A program made the position numbers and the translations under genes. A stretch of 64,000 nucleotides of DNA from Sphingobium algorifonticola (GTDB taxonomy: Bacteria; Pseudomonadota; Alphaproteobacteria; Sphingomonadales; Sphingomonadaceae). Location: assembly GCF_004005485.1 (NCBI RefSeq), contig NZ_RZUL01000002.1, positions 496,001 to 560,000 of the forward strand, read 5' to 3'. The notes beneath the pieces were generated by a model, which worked only from the letters and a program-made list of their open reading frames with translations, ran no database searches and was not told where the DNA came from. Numbering within the stretch: position 1 is the stretch's first letter; every line of letters starts with the position of its first letter. Positions 26,225-37,129 of this stretch are shown here, one piece after another.

Positions 26225-27144
26225 TGGTGAGCGCCCTACTGCGGGAATATCACCGCGAACAGGCGGCCCGTGCCAAACAGATCTATGTTGAAAGCATGAT
26301 ATCCGCACAGGCGGGAAAGGACTGGCGGAATGCCCATAGCGTGGCCCGTCGGCAAGTGGTTGCAGCGCTACGGGCCACTGACTATTTGCGTGATATACCA
26401 GCAGGTCTGAGTGAAAGCGGCCTGCACCTGACGATATTGCGACACCTTATGGCTCCGCCCATCAGCCAAGATCAGTTTGCGTTGCTGTGCGCGGACTATC
26501 CGAAGCGCGCAGAAATTACGGGTAGGGGTGTGAGCGTCGCGGCTGCAACAGCCGTGGCGTCAGCCTTTCTTGCCGGTCGTGATCGAGTTTTGACTCGATG
26601 GCTTGACGGCAACGGACAGCCAACGTCCAATCAAATCAGGAATCTGCTCCGGGGCGTTGTTCCACTCTTGAGTGTTCAGAACACGGCCACTGTTAGGCGC
26701 GGCCGCATGTCCGTCGAGCAAGAGGCTGCCATTGTCGCATTGCTGACCGACCGAGGATGGACACGACAATCTAGCGGACTTATTTCAAGTTTGACCGACG
26801 TCAAGCCACAGCACTTCCTTCACAAAGCCAGGTTTGCAACCAAAACTCGCCCCCAAGAAGTAGATATCGCCTGCGGATTGCCCGGTACGGTGGTGTTGGC
26901 AATGGAGTGTAAGGTCACGAACGACGAAACAAACTCGGTAAAGCGTATCAATGATGTGCTCAAGAAAGCGGCCGCGTGGCAGGAACATTGGGGCTCATTT
27001 GTCCGAACTGCTGCCCTTCTGCAGGGCGTCATCGCCTTCAAGGATGTAGATCGCCTACTGGAAGGCAGGGTCGAAGTATTCTGGTCGCACGATCTGACGT
27101 CCTTCGATAGTTGGCTCGTCGAGCAAGGATGGCTGACTAAGTAG
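26224..27144 (+). CDS. XamI-like type II restriction endonuclease
   Basis: A 306-residue protein. The N-terminal helical part (LRHLMAPPISQDQF) resembles the XamI family, and the C-terminal part holds a PD-(D/E)xK-type site: Asp214 in QEVDIACG and Glu228/Lys230 in AMECKVTNDETNS. XamI itself recognises GTCGAC; whether this protein does is unknown. It starts at GTG overlapping the last base of the methyltransferase stop (a second GTG follows directly), so expression is coupled. No controller (C) protein gene is visible. The family call is from memory of the motif pattern and is moderately sure; the nuclease role is supported by position. Confidence 0.78.
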   Translation: MVSALLREYHREQAARAKQIYVESMISAQAGKDWRNAHSVARRQVVAALRATDYLRDIPAGLSESGLHLTILRHLMAPPISQDQFALLCADYPKRAEITGRGVSVAAATAVASAFLAGRDRVLTRWLDGNGQPTSNQIRNLLRGVVPLLSVQNTATVRRGRMSVEQEAAIVALLTDRGWTRQSSGLISSLTDVKPQHFLHKARFATKTRPQEVDIACGLPGTVVLAMECKVTNDETNSVKRINDVLKKAAAWQEHWGSFVRTAALLQGVIAFKDVDRLLEGRVEVFWSHDLTSFDSWLVEQGWLTK

Positions 27145-27210
27145 CTTCCTTGACACCCCCCACCCCCATCCCCCTTGAGAAGCCCGGCGCTACCCTCTAA
27201 GTCCCGTCGC

Positions 27211-29868
27211 ATGACATCGACAAACGACATTCGCCGGGGCTTCCTCGATTATTTCGCGCAGGCGGGGCATGCGCCGGTCGCGTCCGCGCCGCTGGTGCCG
27301 CATAACGATCCGACCTTGATGTTCGTCAATGCGGGCATGGTGCCGTTCAAGAATGTCTTTACCGGCCTGGAAAAGCGGCCTTATTCCACGGCCACCTCTT
27401 CGCAGAAATGCGTGCGGGCGGGGGGGAAGCACAATGATCTCGACAATGTGGGCTATACCGCGCGGCACCACACTTTCTTTGAAATGCTGGGCAATTTCAG
27501 CTTTGGCGATTATTTCAAGGAACAGGCGATCCTGCATGCCTGGACGCTGCTGACGAAGGAATGGGGCCTGCCGCCCGAGAAACTGACGGCGACGGTCTAT
27601 CACACCGACGATCAGGCGTTCGACCTGTGGCGGAAGATCGCGGGCCTGCCCGAAGAGCGGATCATCCGCATTCCGACCAAGGACAATTTCTGGGCGATGG
27701 GATCGGACGGGCCGTGCGGGCCATGTTCCGAAATCTTTTACGACCATGGCGACCATATCTGGGGCGGGCCGCCGGGATCGCCGGAGGAAGATGGCGACCG
27801 CTTCGTCGAAATCTGGAACCTCGTCTTCATGCAGCATCTGCAGGAAGCCGACGTGATCGTCAGCGACCTGCCCAAGCCGAGCATCGACACCGGCATGGGG
27901 CTGGAGCGGATCGCGGCGGTGATGCAGGGCGTCCACGACAATTATGATACCGACACATTCCGCGCGCTGATCGCGGAGAGCGGCGCGATGTCCCGCACCG
28001 CGACCGACGGCGCGCACAAGGCGAGCCACCGGGTGATCGCGGACCATCTGCGCTCCGCCGGGTTCCTCATCGCGGACGGTGTGCTGCCCGCGAACGAAGG
28101 GCGCGGCTATGTGTTGCGGCGGATCATGCGGCGGGCGATGCGCCACGCGCACATCATCGGCGCGAAAGACCCCCTGATGCACCGGCTGGTCGGCAGCCTG
28201 GTGAGCGAAATGGGTGCGGCCTATCCCGAGCTGGTGCGCGCGCAGCCGCTGATCGAGGAAACGCTGCTGCGCGAGGAAACGCGCTTTCGCCAGACGCTGG
28301 AAAAGGGCCTGCGGCTGCTGGACGAGGCGACGGCGGGGATGGGCGAAGGCGATACCCTGCCGGGCGAGACTGCGTTCAAGCTCTACGACACTTATGGTTT
28401 CCCCTATGACCTGACCGAGGATGCGTTGCGGTCGCAGGGGCTTGGCGTCGATCGGGCGGGCTTTGACGCGGCGATGGCCGAGCAGAAGGCGGCGGCGCGC
28501 GCGGCCTGGAAGGGATCGGGCGACAAGGCCTCCGACGACATCTGGTACGACATTGCCGACAGCGAAGGCGGGACGGAGTTCACCGGCTATCTCTCCACTC
28601 AGGGCGAGGGGCAGATCGTCGGCATCGTGCGCGACGGGGCGAAGGTGGAGCGCGCGGAGGGAGGCGAGACCGTCGTGCTGCTGACCAACCAGACGCCTTT
28701 CTATGGCGAGAGCGGCGGGCAGAATGGCGACGCGGGGACGATTACCGGCGGCAATGGCCTGATCGCGATGGTGGAGGATACGTCCAAGCCGCTCGGCCGT
28801 CTGCACGCGCATCAGGCGCGGATAGAGGCGGGCAGCGTGAAGCTGGGCGATACGGTGGCGCTGTCGGTCGATGCGGAACGCCGCGACCGCATCCGCGCGA
28901 ACCACAGCGCGACGCATCTGCTGCATGCGGCGCTGCGCAAGACGCTGGGCGGCCATGTGACGCAGAAGGGCAGCATGGTGGCGGAAGACCGCCTGCGCTT
29001 CGATTTCTCGCATCCCGAGGCGCTGACGGCGGCGCAGATCGCGACGATCGAGGCGGACGTGAACGCGCAGGTGCGCCATAATGTCGAGGTGACGACGCGC
29101 CTCATGTCCCCCGACGATGCCGTGGCGGCAGGTGCGATGGCGCTGTTCGGCGAGAAATATGGCGACGAAGTGCGCGTGCTTTCGATGGGGAAGGGGGACG
29201 ACGCCTTCTTCTCGGTCGAGCTGTGCGGCGGTACGCATGTGCGCGCGACGGGCGACATCGCCTTGTTCAAGATCATCTCTGAAAGCGCGGTGTCGAGCGG
29301 CATCCGCCGGATCGAGGCGCTGACCGGCGAGGCGGCGCGGCTGTGGCTGATCGATCGTGACGAACGGCTGCGGCAGGCAGCGGCGGCATTGCGTACCGCG
29401 CCGGATGATGTCCCCGCGCGCATCGTCGCGCTGGTTGAGCAGAGCCGCAAGCTGGAGCGCGAACTGGCGGACGCCAAGAAGGCGCTGGCGCTTGGCGGCG
29501 GCGGTGGCTCGGCCGCGCCCGCCGGGCCGGAGCAGGTCGGCAGCGTGGCGTTTCTGGGGCAGGTGATCCAGGGACTGGACCCCAAGGAACTGCGCGGCCT
29601 GGTCGATCAGAACAAGGCTGTGCTGGGCAGCGGCGTCTCGGCAATTGTCGCCGTACTGGACGGGCGCGCGAGCATCGCCGTGGGCGTGACCGCCGATCTG
29701 GCGGGCAGCATCAGCGCGGTCGATCTGGTGCGCGCGGGCGTCGAGACGCTGGGCGGCAAGGGCGGCGGCGGTCGCCCCGACATGGCGCAGGGCGGCGGTC
29801 CGGATGGTGACAAGGCACAGGCCGCGATCGACGCGGTGAAGGTGGCCTTGGCAGCGGTGCCTGCCTGA
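27211..29868 (+). CDS. alaS: Alanyl-tRNA synthetase
   Basis: An 885-residue class II synthetase of normal length. The aminoacylation core begins [14 protein letters not shown], with [15 protein letters not shown] and [19 protein letters not shown]. The editing domain has the zinc-binding [12 protein letters not shown] and CGGTHV motifs. The C-terminal oligomerisation/C-Ala region contains a Gly-rich run, [14 protein letters not shown]. The start at ATG 27211 gives the standard N-terminus. It is a core housekeeping gene marking the right border of the restriction-modification segment. Confidence 0.97.
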   Translation: MTSTNDIRRGFLDYFAQAGHAPVASAPLVPHNDPTLMFVNAGMVPFKNVFTGLEKRPYSTATSSQKCVRAGGKHNDLDNVGYTARHHTFFEMLGNFSFGDYFKEQAILHAWTLLTKEWGLPPEKLTATVYHTDDQAFDLWRKIAGLPEERIIRIPTKDNFWAMGSDGPCGPCSEIFYDHGDHIWGGPPGSPEEDGDRFVEIWNLVFMQHLQEADVIVSDLPKPSIDTGMGLERIAAVMQGVHDNYDTDTFRALIAESGAMSRTATDGAHKASHRVIADHLRSAGFLIADGVLPANEGRGYVLRRIMRRAMRHAHIIGAKDPLMHRLVGSLVSEMGAAYPELVRAQPLIEETLLREETRFRQTLEKGLRLLDEATAGMGEGDTLPGETAFKLYDTYGFPYDLTEDALRSQGLGVDRAGFDAAMAEQKAAARAAWKGSGDKASDDIWYDIADSEGGTEFTGYLSTQGEGQIVGIVRDGAKVERAEGGETVVLLTNQTPFYGESGGQNGDAGTITGGNGLIAMVEDTSKPLGRLHAHQARIEAGSVKLGDTVALSVDAERRDRIRANHSATHLLHAALRKTLGGHVTQKGSMVAEDRLRFDFSHPEALTAAQIATIEADVNAQVRHNVEVTTRLMSPDDAVAAGAMALFGEKYGDEVRVLSMGKGDDAFFSVELCGGTHVRATGDIALFKIISESAVSSGIRRIEALTGEAARLWLIDRDERLRQAAAALRTAPDDVPARIVALVEQSRKLERELADAKKALALGGGGGSAAPAGPEQVGSVAFLGQVIQGLDPKELRGLVDQNKAVLGSGVSAIVAVLDGRASIAVGVTADLAGSISAVDLVRAGVETLGGKGGGGRPDMAQGGGPDGDKAQAAIDAVKVALAAVPA

Positions 29869-29947
29869 TTTTTCATCGTTTCGCAAAGTGTTAACAATAG
29901 CGATCTAACTCTCTGGCCAGTGCCATACCTTTGTGCGGGAGAGAGAT

Positions 29948-30502
29948 ATGCGTGCGGTGATGTTTTGCGGCGCAAGCCTGTTGATGATGGCGCAGGCGAA
30001 CGCACAGCCGACTGTGGTTTCGACAACCTCTCCCCTGCCACCCCCGGTATTTCGTGCCGAGAGTGCGACCGCAAGGGCCGCACCTCCGGTTTTTTCTGCC
30101 ATGCAGGAGTCGGATATCCCGGTGCGACCGATGCAGGTTATGATGCGCCTGGGGCAAAGAACGCTCTGGAACGGGGTATTGAATGTCGGGGGGCGCGCGC
30201 CTGCACGTGTCTCATTGTCCGAAGCTGTGGAACAAGGTGCAGGGTGCGAGCCGTTGCGGGGCTATGGCTCGTCCGCGAACCGGCAGATCGAAATCTCCCT
30301 TTCGGCATCACGCAGTCCGCGTCAGCGCGACGGCTTTCCGATCTACAGTCTGACGGCCCGCTACGTGCGTCCTCCGGAAAACAGCGCGCAGTGCGACGGA
30401 AGCCGCACGGTGGCGATGGATCAGCGCTTTATGTGGGAGTCTAACGACACGCTCACTTTCTCCGGCGACGGCGGTCTCAGCGTGACGATCAGCAGGCCGT
30501 AA
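29948..30502 (+). CDS. Secreted protein of unknown function
   Basis: A 184-residue protein with a signal peptide (VMFCGASLLMMAQANA, cleavage near residue 19) followed by a Pro/Ala-rich linker and a beta-rich domain with two Cys (GAGCEPLRGY and SAQCDGSR) that could form a disulfide. I do not recognise a family. The ATG follows GGGAGAGAG. It is a single gene between alaS and a convergent antiporter gene, and probably periplasmic. Confidence 0.7.
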   Translation: MRAVMFCGASLLMMAQANAQPTVVSTTSPLPPPVFRAESATARAAPPVFSAMQESDIPVRPMQVMMRLGQRTLWNGVLNVGGRAPARVSLSEAVEQGAGCEPLRGYGSSANRQIEISLSASRSPRQRDGFPIYSLTARYVRPPENSAQCDGSRTVAMDQRFMWESNDTLTFSGDGGLSVTISRP

Positions 30503-30508
30503 GCCCGC

Positions 30509-32281
30509 TCACGCATCCTCCGCGCGCAGTTTCCGCAGTTTCGGGGCAGTATCCAGATCGGCCGCTTCCTTGATCCCTTCGCGCAGATCCTCGCGCATCT
30601 GGTGGATTGAGGCGATCACCGGCCCCATCGCGACGCCCAGATCGACCAGCGCCGTTTCGGCAAGCTGAAGCGAGCTTTCGAGGGTTTCGGGCACGGCGTC
30701 GCTCGCCCCCGCCTTATAGAGTTCGGCCGCGTGATCGGTGTCGCGCGCGCGGGCGATGATGGGGAGATCGGGCACCCAGCCGCGCACCCGGCGCGTCACG
30801 CGAATGGAAAGCACAGGATCGTCCATCGTCAGGATGAGAGCGCGGGCGTGGCCGAGGCGCAGCTTGTCGAGCATTTCCGCACGGGACACGTCGCCGAACA
30901 GGATCGGATAACCATTGCGCCGGGCCGCGGCGACGACGTCCGCGTCCGATTCCACCACTATGAACGGCTGATTGTGGGACTTGAGGAGATCGCACACCAT
31001 CTGCCCCACGCGGCCGAAGCCGATGACGACGGCAGCAGGCTGTGCCCCGTCCTCGCCCATGGGCGCCGGTTCTTCCGATCCCGCCATTTCCAGACGGCGG
31101 GCGACATCATGGCCGATCCGCGCCAGCAACGGCGTGATGGTAAGGCCTATGGCCGTCACAATCTGCCAAAACGCGGCGGTGGAGGGCAGGATGAGTTGCG
31201 CGGCGGCGGCAGCGGTCAGCACGATCAGCGTCGTTTCGGACGGGCTGGCCATCAGGACGCCCGCTTCCAGCGCGACCCCCCGGCTGGCCCCTGCAAAACG
31301 CAGCAGCAGGCCGGTCACGACGGTTTTCACGACCACCACGCCGATCACGGCCATCAGCAGCACGGACCAGTTGGCGGCGATGACGCGCAGGTCCAGGCTC
31401 ATGCCCACGGTGATGAGGAACACGCCGAGCGCCAGGCCCTTGAACGGTGCGGTCATCACTTCGACTTCGCCGTGATATTCCGTTTCCGCGATCAATATCC
31501 CTGCCAACAGCGCGCCGACGATGGGCGACAGGCCGACCAGGCTGGTAACGAGGCTGGAGACGATCACGACCAGCAGGCTGGCGGCCAGGAACACCTCCGG
31601 GCTTTTCGTCCGCGCGGCCTGGCTGAAGATATGCGGCAGGACGAAACGGCCCAGGATCAGCATAGCAACGATGGTGACGCCACCTTTCACGAGCGTATCG
31701 ACAAGGCCCACCCAGCCCGCGTCCGTAGCGGTCGGCGCCAGTGCCCCCAGCAGGAAGATGATGGGAACGAGCGCCAGATCCTCGAACAGCAACATGGAAA
31801 AGGCCGCGCGACCGACCGCCGACTGGGTGCCGACCATCGGCAGTACCAGCGCCGTGGACGACAAAGCCAGTGCCAGCCCCAGGCCAACGGCCCCGCCGAT
31901 CCCCTGGCCGATGAGGTAGAGCGCAACCCCGATCAGCGTCGCGCTGATGATCAGTTCCGCCGCGCCCACGCCGAATACCTGCGTCCGCATGGACCACAGG
32001 CGCCGGAAGCTCAGTTCAAGGCCGATGGAAAAGAGCAGCAGAATGATGCCCAGCTCTGCGAAGGGCGCGATTGCCTCCGCGTCCGAAATGGTGATGTAGT
32101 AGAGCCAGGGATATTGGCTGACGAGCGAACCGAGGCCCGCCGGGCCGACGAGCAAACCCACCAGAATGAAGCCGATCACCGGGCTGATACGGAACCGCGC
32201 AAAGCCGGGGATGACGACACCCGCTGCCCCAAGGATGACCAATGCGTCGCTGAAACCGGTATGATTGAGTTCGCCTGCCAT
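30509..32281 (-). CDS. Kef-type potassium/proton antiporter with NAD-binding RCK domain
   Basis: A 590-residue CPA2 antiporter. The membrane half has about 12 helices with RISPVIGFILVGLLVGPAGLG, ALSSTALVLPMVGTQ, FEDLALVPIIFLLGAL and MASPSETTLIVL. A cytosolic TrkA-N domain follows from about residue 415, with the Rossmann motif VVIGFGRVGQMVCDLL and SDADVVAAARRNGYPILFGDVSR. Such proteins are glutathione-gated potassium efflux systems or related exchangers. I start at the ATG giving MAGELNHTGFSDAL. It is a single gene, convergent with the secreted protein. Confidence 0.9.
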   Translation of the reverse strand: MAGELNHTGFSDALVILGAAGVVIPGFARFRISPVIGFILVGLLVGPAGLGSLVSQYPWLYYITISDAEAIAPFAELGIILLLFSIGLELSFRRLWSMRTQVFGVGAAELIISATLIGVALYLIGQGIGGAVGLGLALALSSTALVLPMVGTQSAVGRAAFSMLLFEDLALVPIIFLLGALAPTATDAGWVGLVDTLVKGGVTIVAMLILGRFVLPHIFSQAARTKSPEVFLAASLLVVIVSSLVTSLVGLSPIVGALLAGILIAETEYHGEVEVMTAPFKGLALGVFLITVGMSLDLRVIAANWSVLLMAVIGVVVVKTVVTGLLLRFAGASRGVALEAGVLMASPSETTLIVLTAAAAAQLILPSTAAFWQIVTAIGLTITPLLARIGHDVARRLEMAGSEEPAPMGEDGAQPAAVVIGFGRVGQMVCDLLKSHNQPFIVVESDADVVAAARRNGYPILFGDVSRAEMLDKLRLGHARALILTMDDPVLSIRVTRRVRGWVPDLPIIARARDTDHAAELYKAGASDAVPETLESSLQLAETALVDLGVAMGPVIASIHQMREDLREGIKEAADLDTAPKLRKLRAEDA

Positions 32282-32375
32282 GCCGTTCCTTATGCACGCC
32301 ATGGCCGGTTTGTCAGCGTTTTATGCTGAATCCTGGCACATTGTTCCCCGACCGTCGCCGGGGCGCAACCTATGC

Positions 32376-33992
32376 TCATCCCCCACCCGGCGAATTATGC
32401 CCGCCTGCAGGGGTCGGCCCGCCGCTGGGTGCATGTCCCTGCCGTCCGGCGTTGCTGTCCCACTCTATATGGTAAAGGTCGAAGCGGCGGTCGCGCAGGT
32501 TGCGGACCGTGCCCTCCGCCCGCGCCCAGCTCAGGTCGGCAAGGTTGACGTCCGCGATCGTCAGGGTCTCGACATTCTCGCTCGCTTCCGCTGCGATCCC
32601 GTCGCGCGCGAAGGGCAGGTCGCATGGCGTGAGGATACAGCTTTGCGCATATTGAATGTCCATATTGTCGACATTGGGCAGATTGCCGACATTGCCCGAC
32701 AGGATGACGTAGCACTGATTTTCGATCGCGCGGGCCTGCGCGCAGTAGCGCACCCGCATATAGCCTGAACGGCTGTCGGTGCAGAAAGGGACGAAGATCA
32801 TCCGCGCACCCTGATCGACCAAGCGGCGGGCGAGTTCGGGAAATTCGCTGTCGTAGCAGATGAGAACCCCGATCGGCCCGCAGTCGGTCTGGATCACGTC
32901 AAGCTGTTCGCCGCCCCGGATGTTCCACCAGAAGGCTTCGTTCGGGGTGGGGTGAATCTTTTCCTGCGCATGGACAGAGCCGTCGCGCAGCGCGACATAG
33001 GCGACGTTCTGAATGTCGCCATCCTCGGTGCGCGTGGGGTGCGATCCGCCGATGATGTTGATGTTATATTCCAGCGCCATGCGCGCCAGTTCCTTGGTCA
33101 GGCGCGGCGTATAGGTGGTCAGCCGGTCGATCGCCTCCACCGGCGACAGCTTCTTGGTTTCGAAGGAGAGGAGGGGCAGTGTGAACAGTTCGGGAAAGAC
33201 GATGAAGTCGGAACGATAGTCGGCCGCGACATCGACGAAATATTCGATGTTGCGGATGAAGGCGTCGAAATCCTCTACGGCGCGCGCCTGCAACTGGCAG
33301 GTGGCGAGGCGCACGCTCTCCACGCCGCGGGGCACGCGCATTTCGGGTGCTTCGTCCGGATCGACATAGGGATTGCGCCAGACGAGATGGGCGGCATTGC
33401 CCGCCGACATCCTGTCCTCGGGCAGGTAATTTTCGAGCACGCCGATCGGTTCGAACTGGTTTTTGAGCTGGAAGCTGATGACCGGATCGCGCAACTTGCC
33501 CGCGATCACGCCGTCCAGATAATCCTGGGGCGATCCGACCCGCCGTTTGGCGCGGGCATAGCCGGGCATCCGCCCCGCGATGACGATGCCGTGCAGGTCG
33601 AGCTGTTCGGCCAGTTCCTTGCGCTCGTCATAGAGGCGCTGGCCGATGCGCAGGCCGCGCTGGCGCGGGTCGACCGCCATTTCATAGCCATAAAGCCATT
33701 CGCCCGCGGCGCTGTGCCGTGTGCCAAAGCCGTTGGCGGTGATCTCTTCCCAGTCGTGCGGTGAAAAGGCCATGGCCTTGCTGACGCGCATCGTCGCGCA
33801 ATAGCCCACGACCTTGTTGTCGTAGAGCGCGACGAAGCAGCCTTCGGGGAAGTTGTTGATCTGCCCGCGCAAGGTCGCCTGCGCATAGCCGGGCATGCCG
33901 GTATAGACCCGCTCGATCAGCCGCTGGATCGCCCGCACGTCCGATGGCAGCGCATTGCGTATTTCGAGGCGTTTGCGGGCAGCGGTGGTCAT
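32376..33992 (-). CDS. GNAT acetyltransferase-nitrilase fusion protein
   Basis: A 538-residue two-domain protein. Residues 1-200 form a GNAT acetyltransferase-like domain with the acetyl-CoA loop VDPRQRGLRIGQRLYDER. Residues 225-515 form a carbon-nitrogen hydrolase with the full Glu-Lys-Cys triad: FPELFTLP, QEKIHPTPNE and LICYDSEFPELAR. The fusion architecture is known in many bacteria, but the substrate is uncharacterised. Length and both active sites look complete. The tail is a Gly/Pro-rich extension. It is a single minus-strand gene next to icd, separated by a repeat. Confidence 0.9.
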   Translation of the reverse strand: MTTAARKRLEIRNALPSDVRAIQRLIERVYTGMPGYAQATLRGQINNFPEGCFVALYDNKVVGYCATMRVSKAMAFSPHDWEEITANGFGTRHSAAGEWLYGYEMAVDPRQRGLRIGQRLYDERKELAEQLDLHGIVIAGRMPGYARAKRRVGSPQDYLDGVIAGKLRDPVISFQLKNQFEPIGVLENYLPEDRMSAGNAAHLVWRNPYVDPDEAPEMRVPRGVESVRLATCQLQARAVEDFDAFIRNIEYFVDVAADYRSDFIVFPELFTLPLLSFETKKLSPVEAIDRLTTYTPRLTKELARMALEYNINIIGGSHPTRTEDGDIQNVAYVALRDGSVHAQEKIHPTPNEAFWWNIRGGEQLDVIQTDCGPIGVLICYDSEFPELARRLVDQGARMIFVPFCTDSRSGYMRVRYCAQARAIENQCYVILSGNVGNLPNVDNMDIQYAQSCILTPCDLPFARDGIAAEASENVETLTIADVNLADLSWARAEGTVRNLRDRRFDLYHIEWDSNAGRQGHAPSGGPTPAGGHNSPGGG

Positions 33993-34006
33993 GTGCGTGT
34001 TCCAAA

Positions 34007-34105
34007 CCGTTCGTGCTGAGCGAAGTCGAAGCCTTTGCCTGAACGAAGTGAAGGTGCTTCGCGGCGCTCAGCTTAGCCCTTCGACTTCGCTCAGAGCGAA
34101 CGGTT
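34007..34105. repeat. Intergenic inverted repeat, CCGTTCG...CGAACGG family, copy 3
   Basis: Starts CCGTTCGTGCTGAGCGAAG, contains CTGAACGAAGTGAAG and ends CTTCGACTTCGCTCAGAGCGAACGG. It fills the gap between icd and the GNAT-nitrilase gene and could end the icd transcript as a long hairpin. Confidence 0.8.
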
Positions 34106-34119
34106 TTAGGATGACGGGC

Positions 34120-35340
34120 TTATTTCCAGCTCGCCATTTCGCTTTCCAGGTTGACGCGGATCGCCTCGAAGAACTGCTCCGTGGTCATCCATGCCTGATC
34201 CGGGCCGATCAGCAGCGCAAGGTCCTTGGTCATCTTACCGCTTTCCACGGTTTCGATGCACACCCGTTCCAGCGTTTCGGCAAAGCGCACCACATCGGGT
34301 GTGCTGTCGAACTTGCCGCGGAACGAGAGGCCCTGCGTCCAGGCGAAGATCGAGGCGATCGGGTTGGTGGAGGTCGCCTTGCCCTGTTCGTGCATGCGAT
34401 AATGGCGGGTGACGGTGCCGTGCGCGGCTTCAGCCTCGACGGTCCGGCCATCGGGCGACATCAGTACCGATGTCATCAGGCCAAGGCTGCCGAAGCCCTG
34501 TGCCACGGTGTCCGACTGTACGTCGCCATCGTAATTCTTGCAGGCCCACACGAACTTGCCGCTCCACTTGAGCGCGGAGGCAACCATGTCATCGATCAGG
34601 CGATGTTCGTAGACGATGCCGGCGTCCTTGAACTTGTCGGCAAAATCGGCGTCGAACACCTCCTGGAACAGATCCTTGAAGCGGCCGTCATAGGCCTTGA
34701 GGATTGTGTTCTTGGTCGAGAGATACAGCGGCCATTTGCGGTCGAGCGCATAGTTCATGCTCGCCTTGGCAAAATCGCGGATCGAATCGTCCAGATTGTA
34801 CATGCCCATGGCGACACCGGCGCTGGGAAACTGGAACACTTCCTCGTCGATGGTCTCGCCATTGTCGCCTTCCCACACGAGGCGCAGCTTGCCGGGGCCG
34901 GGGACGCGGAAATCGGTCGCCTTGTACTGATCGCCGAAGGCATGGCGGCCCACGACGATCGGATCGGTCCAGCCCGGCACCAGGCGCGGCACGTTGCGGA
35001 TCACGATCGGCTCGCGGAAGACGACACCGCCCAGGATGTTGCGGATCGTACCGTTGGGCGATTTCCACATCTTCTTGAGGGAAAACTCCTCGACCCGCTG
35101 TTCATCCGGCGTGATCGTGGCGCATTTCACGCCGACGCCATATTGCTGGATCGCCTTGGCGCTATCGACGGTGATCTGGTCGTTGGTTTCGTCGCGCTTC
35201 TGCACCGACAGGTCATAATATTTGAGGTCGATGTCGAGATAGGGCTTTATCAGGCGCTCGCGAATCCATTCCCAGATGATACGGGTCATTTCGTCGCCGT
35301 CGATTTCGACCACCGGGTTCTTCACTTGGATTTTCGCCAT
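34120..35340 (-). CDS. icd: NADP-dependent isocitrate dehydrogenase
   Basis: A 406-residue homodimeric IDH of the eukaryote-like subfamily that decarboxylates isocitrate to 2-oxoglutarate in the TCA cycle. Recognisable segments are [19 protein letters not shown] at the N-terminus, [26 protein letters not shown] with metal-binding Asp, and [11 protein letters not shown] near the coenzyme site. Length is normal. It is a single gene, divergent from psd. Confidence 0.96.
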   Translation of the reverse strand: MAKIQVKNPVVEIDGDEMTRIIWEWIRERLIKPYLDIDLKYYDLSVQKRDETNDQITVDSAKAIQQYGVGVKCATITPDEQRVEEFSLKKMWKSPNGTIRNILGGVVFREPIVIRNVPRLVPGWTDPIVVGRHAFGDQYKATDFRVPGPGKLRLVWEGDNGETIDEEVFQFPSAGVAMGMYNLDDSIRDFAKASMNYALDRKWPLYLSTKNTILKAYDGRFKDLFQEVFDADFADKFKDAGIVYEHRLIDDMVASALKWSGKFVWACKNYDGDVQSDTVAQGFGSLGLMTSVLMSPDGRTVEAEAAHGTVTRHYRMHEQGKATSTNPIASIFAWTQGLSFRGKFDSTPDVVRFAETLERVCIETVESGKMTKDLALLIGPDQAWMTTEQFFEAIRVNLESEMASWK

Positions 35341-35510
35341 GCGGGTGCTTCGCTTTCTTCTGCCTGGGGAGGGAAACTGGCACCGCGTCTAGGGAAAGCG
35401 CGAGAAATGTTCAACCGTATCGCCATGATTTTGCCGCTTTGCAAAGTGCGACGGACACGCGGGGCCGCTGGGACGTTGTCAGTCCGTCTCGCACTGCCTA
35501 AGACAGGGTC

Positions 35511-36245
35511 ATGGAAAACAACGAGTTCACGGTCGCCGCCGGCGGCGACATCAAATGGCGATTCCCGACGGTGCATCCCGAAGGCCGCAAGTTCGGGCTG
35601 ATCGCCGCCGCGATCACCGGCCTTGCATTTGTGATGGGCTGGGAGTTTCTCGGCTGGCTGCTGGTGCTTGTGACATTGTGGGTGCTGGCTTTCTTCCGCG
35701 ATCCCGTGCGCGCCACACCGCAGGACGACAGCCTGCTGATCGCCCCGGCCGACGGCCTCATCACCTTGATTCAGACCGTCACGCCACCACGCGAAATGGC
35801 CGGGCCGGAGGGGCTGGGCGATGCACCGATGGTCCGCGTGTCGATGTTCATGAGCGTGTTCGACGTCCACATCAATCGCACCCCGATCGGCGGGACGATC
35901 AAGAACGTCATCTATATCTCCGGCAAGTTCCTGAACGCCGATCTGGACAAGGCGAGCGAGGACAACGAACGCCAGCACATCTTGGTCGAGCGGGACGACG
36001 GGCTGCGTATCGGCTTTACCCAGATTGCCGGGCTGGTCGCGCGGCGGATCGTGCCTTTCGTGAAGCCGGGCGATATCGTGGCGGCGGGCCAGCGCATCGG
36101 TCTCATCCGCTTCGGCAGCCGGGTGGATATCTATCTGCCGGCCGGCACGGTGCCGCGCGTGGTGCTGGGCCAGCGCACGGTCGCGGGCGAAACGGTGATC
36201 GCGAAGCTCAATGAGACACAGGCGGTGACGGGTGTGCAGCAGTGA
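35511..36245 (+). CDS. psd: Phosphatidylserine decarboxylase proenzyme
   Basis: A 244-residue short-type Psd (archaeal/alphaproteobacterial form) that makes phosphatidylethanolamine. Self-cleavage creates a pyruvoyl group at the Gly-Ser of [12 protein letters not shown] (Ser203), near the C-terminus as expected. Conserved [12 protein letters not shown] is at about residues 116-127, and two hydrophobic stretches near residues 25-60 give membrane attachment. It overlaps pssA by four bases (GTGA), forming a psd-pssA operon. Confidence 0.94.
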   Translation: MENNEFTVAAGGDIKWRFPTVHPEGRKFGLIAAAITGLAFVMGWEFLGWLLVLVTLWVLAFFRDPVRATPQDDSLLIAPADGLITLIQTVTPPREMAGPEGLGDAPMVRVSMFMSVFDVHINRTPIGGTIKNVIYISGKFLNADLDKASEDNERQHILVERDDGLRIGFTQIAGLVARRIVPFVKPGDIVAAGQRIGLIRFGSRVDIYLPAGTVPRVVLGQRTVAGETVIAKLNETQAVTGVQQ

Positions 36246-37015
36246 GGCAGCGCCGTCGCGTCATCCCGCGTGGCTTGCGCCGGGGCATCACGCTGCGGAT
36301 GCTCGCGCCCAACGCTGTGACGGCGATGGCCCTGTGCTTCGGCCTGACCGGGGTGCGTTATGGCATTGCGATGGAATGGGAAAGGGCCGTGGCCTGCATC
36401 GTGCTGGCTGGTGTTCTCGACGGTCTTGACGGGCGGATCGCGCGGCTGCTGCGCGGGGAAAGCCGGTTTGGGGCAGAATTGGATTCGCTGTCGGATGTGA
36501 TCGCCTTTGGTGTTGCGCCCACTCTGATCCTCTATCTCTGGTCTTTGCAGGCGATGCCCAAGGTGGGCTGGGTGTTCGCCCTGGCCCATGCCTTGTCCTG
36601 TGCCCTACGGCTGGCGCGGTTCAATGCGAATATCGACGCGGACGTGCAGCCGCACAAGTCGGCGGGGTTTCTGACCGGCGTTCCTGCGCCCGCCGGCGCA
36701 GGCCTGACCTTCGTGCCGATGTATCTGTGGTTCGTGACCGGGCTGGACATTTTTCGGGCCTGGTATGTCGTCGCGCCCTGGACGGCGTTCATTGCATTCC
36801 TGATGATTTCGAACGTCGCGACGTTCAGCTGGTCCTCGCTGCGGCTGCGCAAGACGATTCGCATGGAGGCAATATTGGTGGCGGGGCTGCTCGCCGCGCT
36901 GCTGATGACGGTGCCCTGGCATACCCTGCTGGCTGTCAGCCTGCTGTATGTGGCGCTGATCCCGTTCGGCATCTTGAGCTATGCCAAGGTGCTGAGAGGT
37001 AAACCAGCGATTTGA
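36242..37015 (+). CDS. pssA: CDP-diacylglycerol-serine O-phosphatidyltransferase
   Basis: A 257-residue polytopic membrane enzyme that makes phosphatidylserine for Psd. The CDP-alcohol phosphatidyltransferase signature is [26 protein letters not shown], containing the DGxxAR(x8)Gx3Dx3D pattern. Eight hydrophobic segments are plausible. It starts with GTG inside the psd stop, which couples translation of the two enzymes. Confidence 0.93.
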   Translation: MRQRRRVIPRGLRRGITLRMLAPNAVTAMALCFGLTGVRYGIAMEWERAVACIVLAGVLDGLDGRIARLLRGESRFGAELDSLSDVIAFGVAPTLILYLWSLQAMPKVGWVFALAHALSCALRLARFNANIDADVQPHKSAGFLTGVPAPAGAGLTFVPMYLWFVTGLDIFRAWYVVAPWTAFIAFLMISNVATFSWSSLRLRKTIRMEAILVAGLLAALLMTVPWHTLLAVSLLYVALIPFGILSYAKVLRGKPAI

Positions 37016-37096
37016 GCTTTATGCCCGCCATCCCGACGATAGTCAGGACCCGTTAGTCCCCAGTTTCGAACGCCTTCCAGATATCCGCGCTGATGG

Positions 37097-37117
37097 ATGC
37101 TGAAACAAGTTCAGCAT
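37097..37117. repeat. Small intergenic hairpin repeat
   Basis: ATGCTGAA and TTCAGCAT form a perfect 8-bp stem around ACAAG. This TGCTGAA-ACAAG-TTCAGCATGACG unit is a common intergenic element in sphingomonads and lies between the convergent pssA gene and the small membrane protein gene. Confidence 0.6.
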
Positions 37118-37129
37118 GACGCTACAGTT

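Noticed and set aside
27190-29886. 898-residue open frame antisense to alaS
   Set aside because: It is a shadow of high-GC codon use in alaS; the product is Arg/His/Gln-rich without domains.
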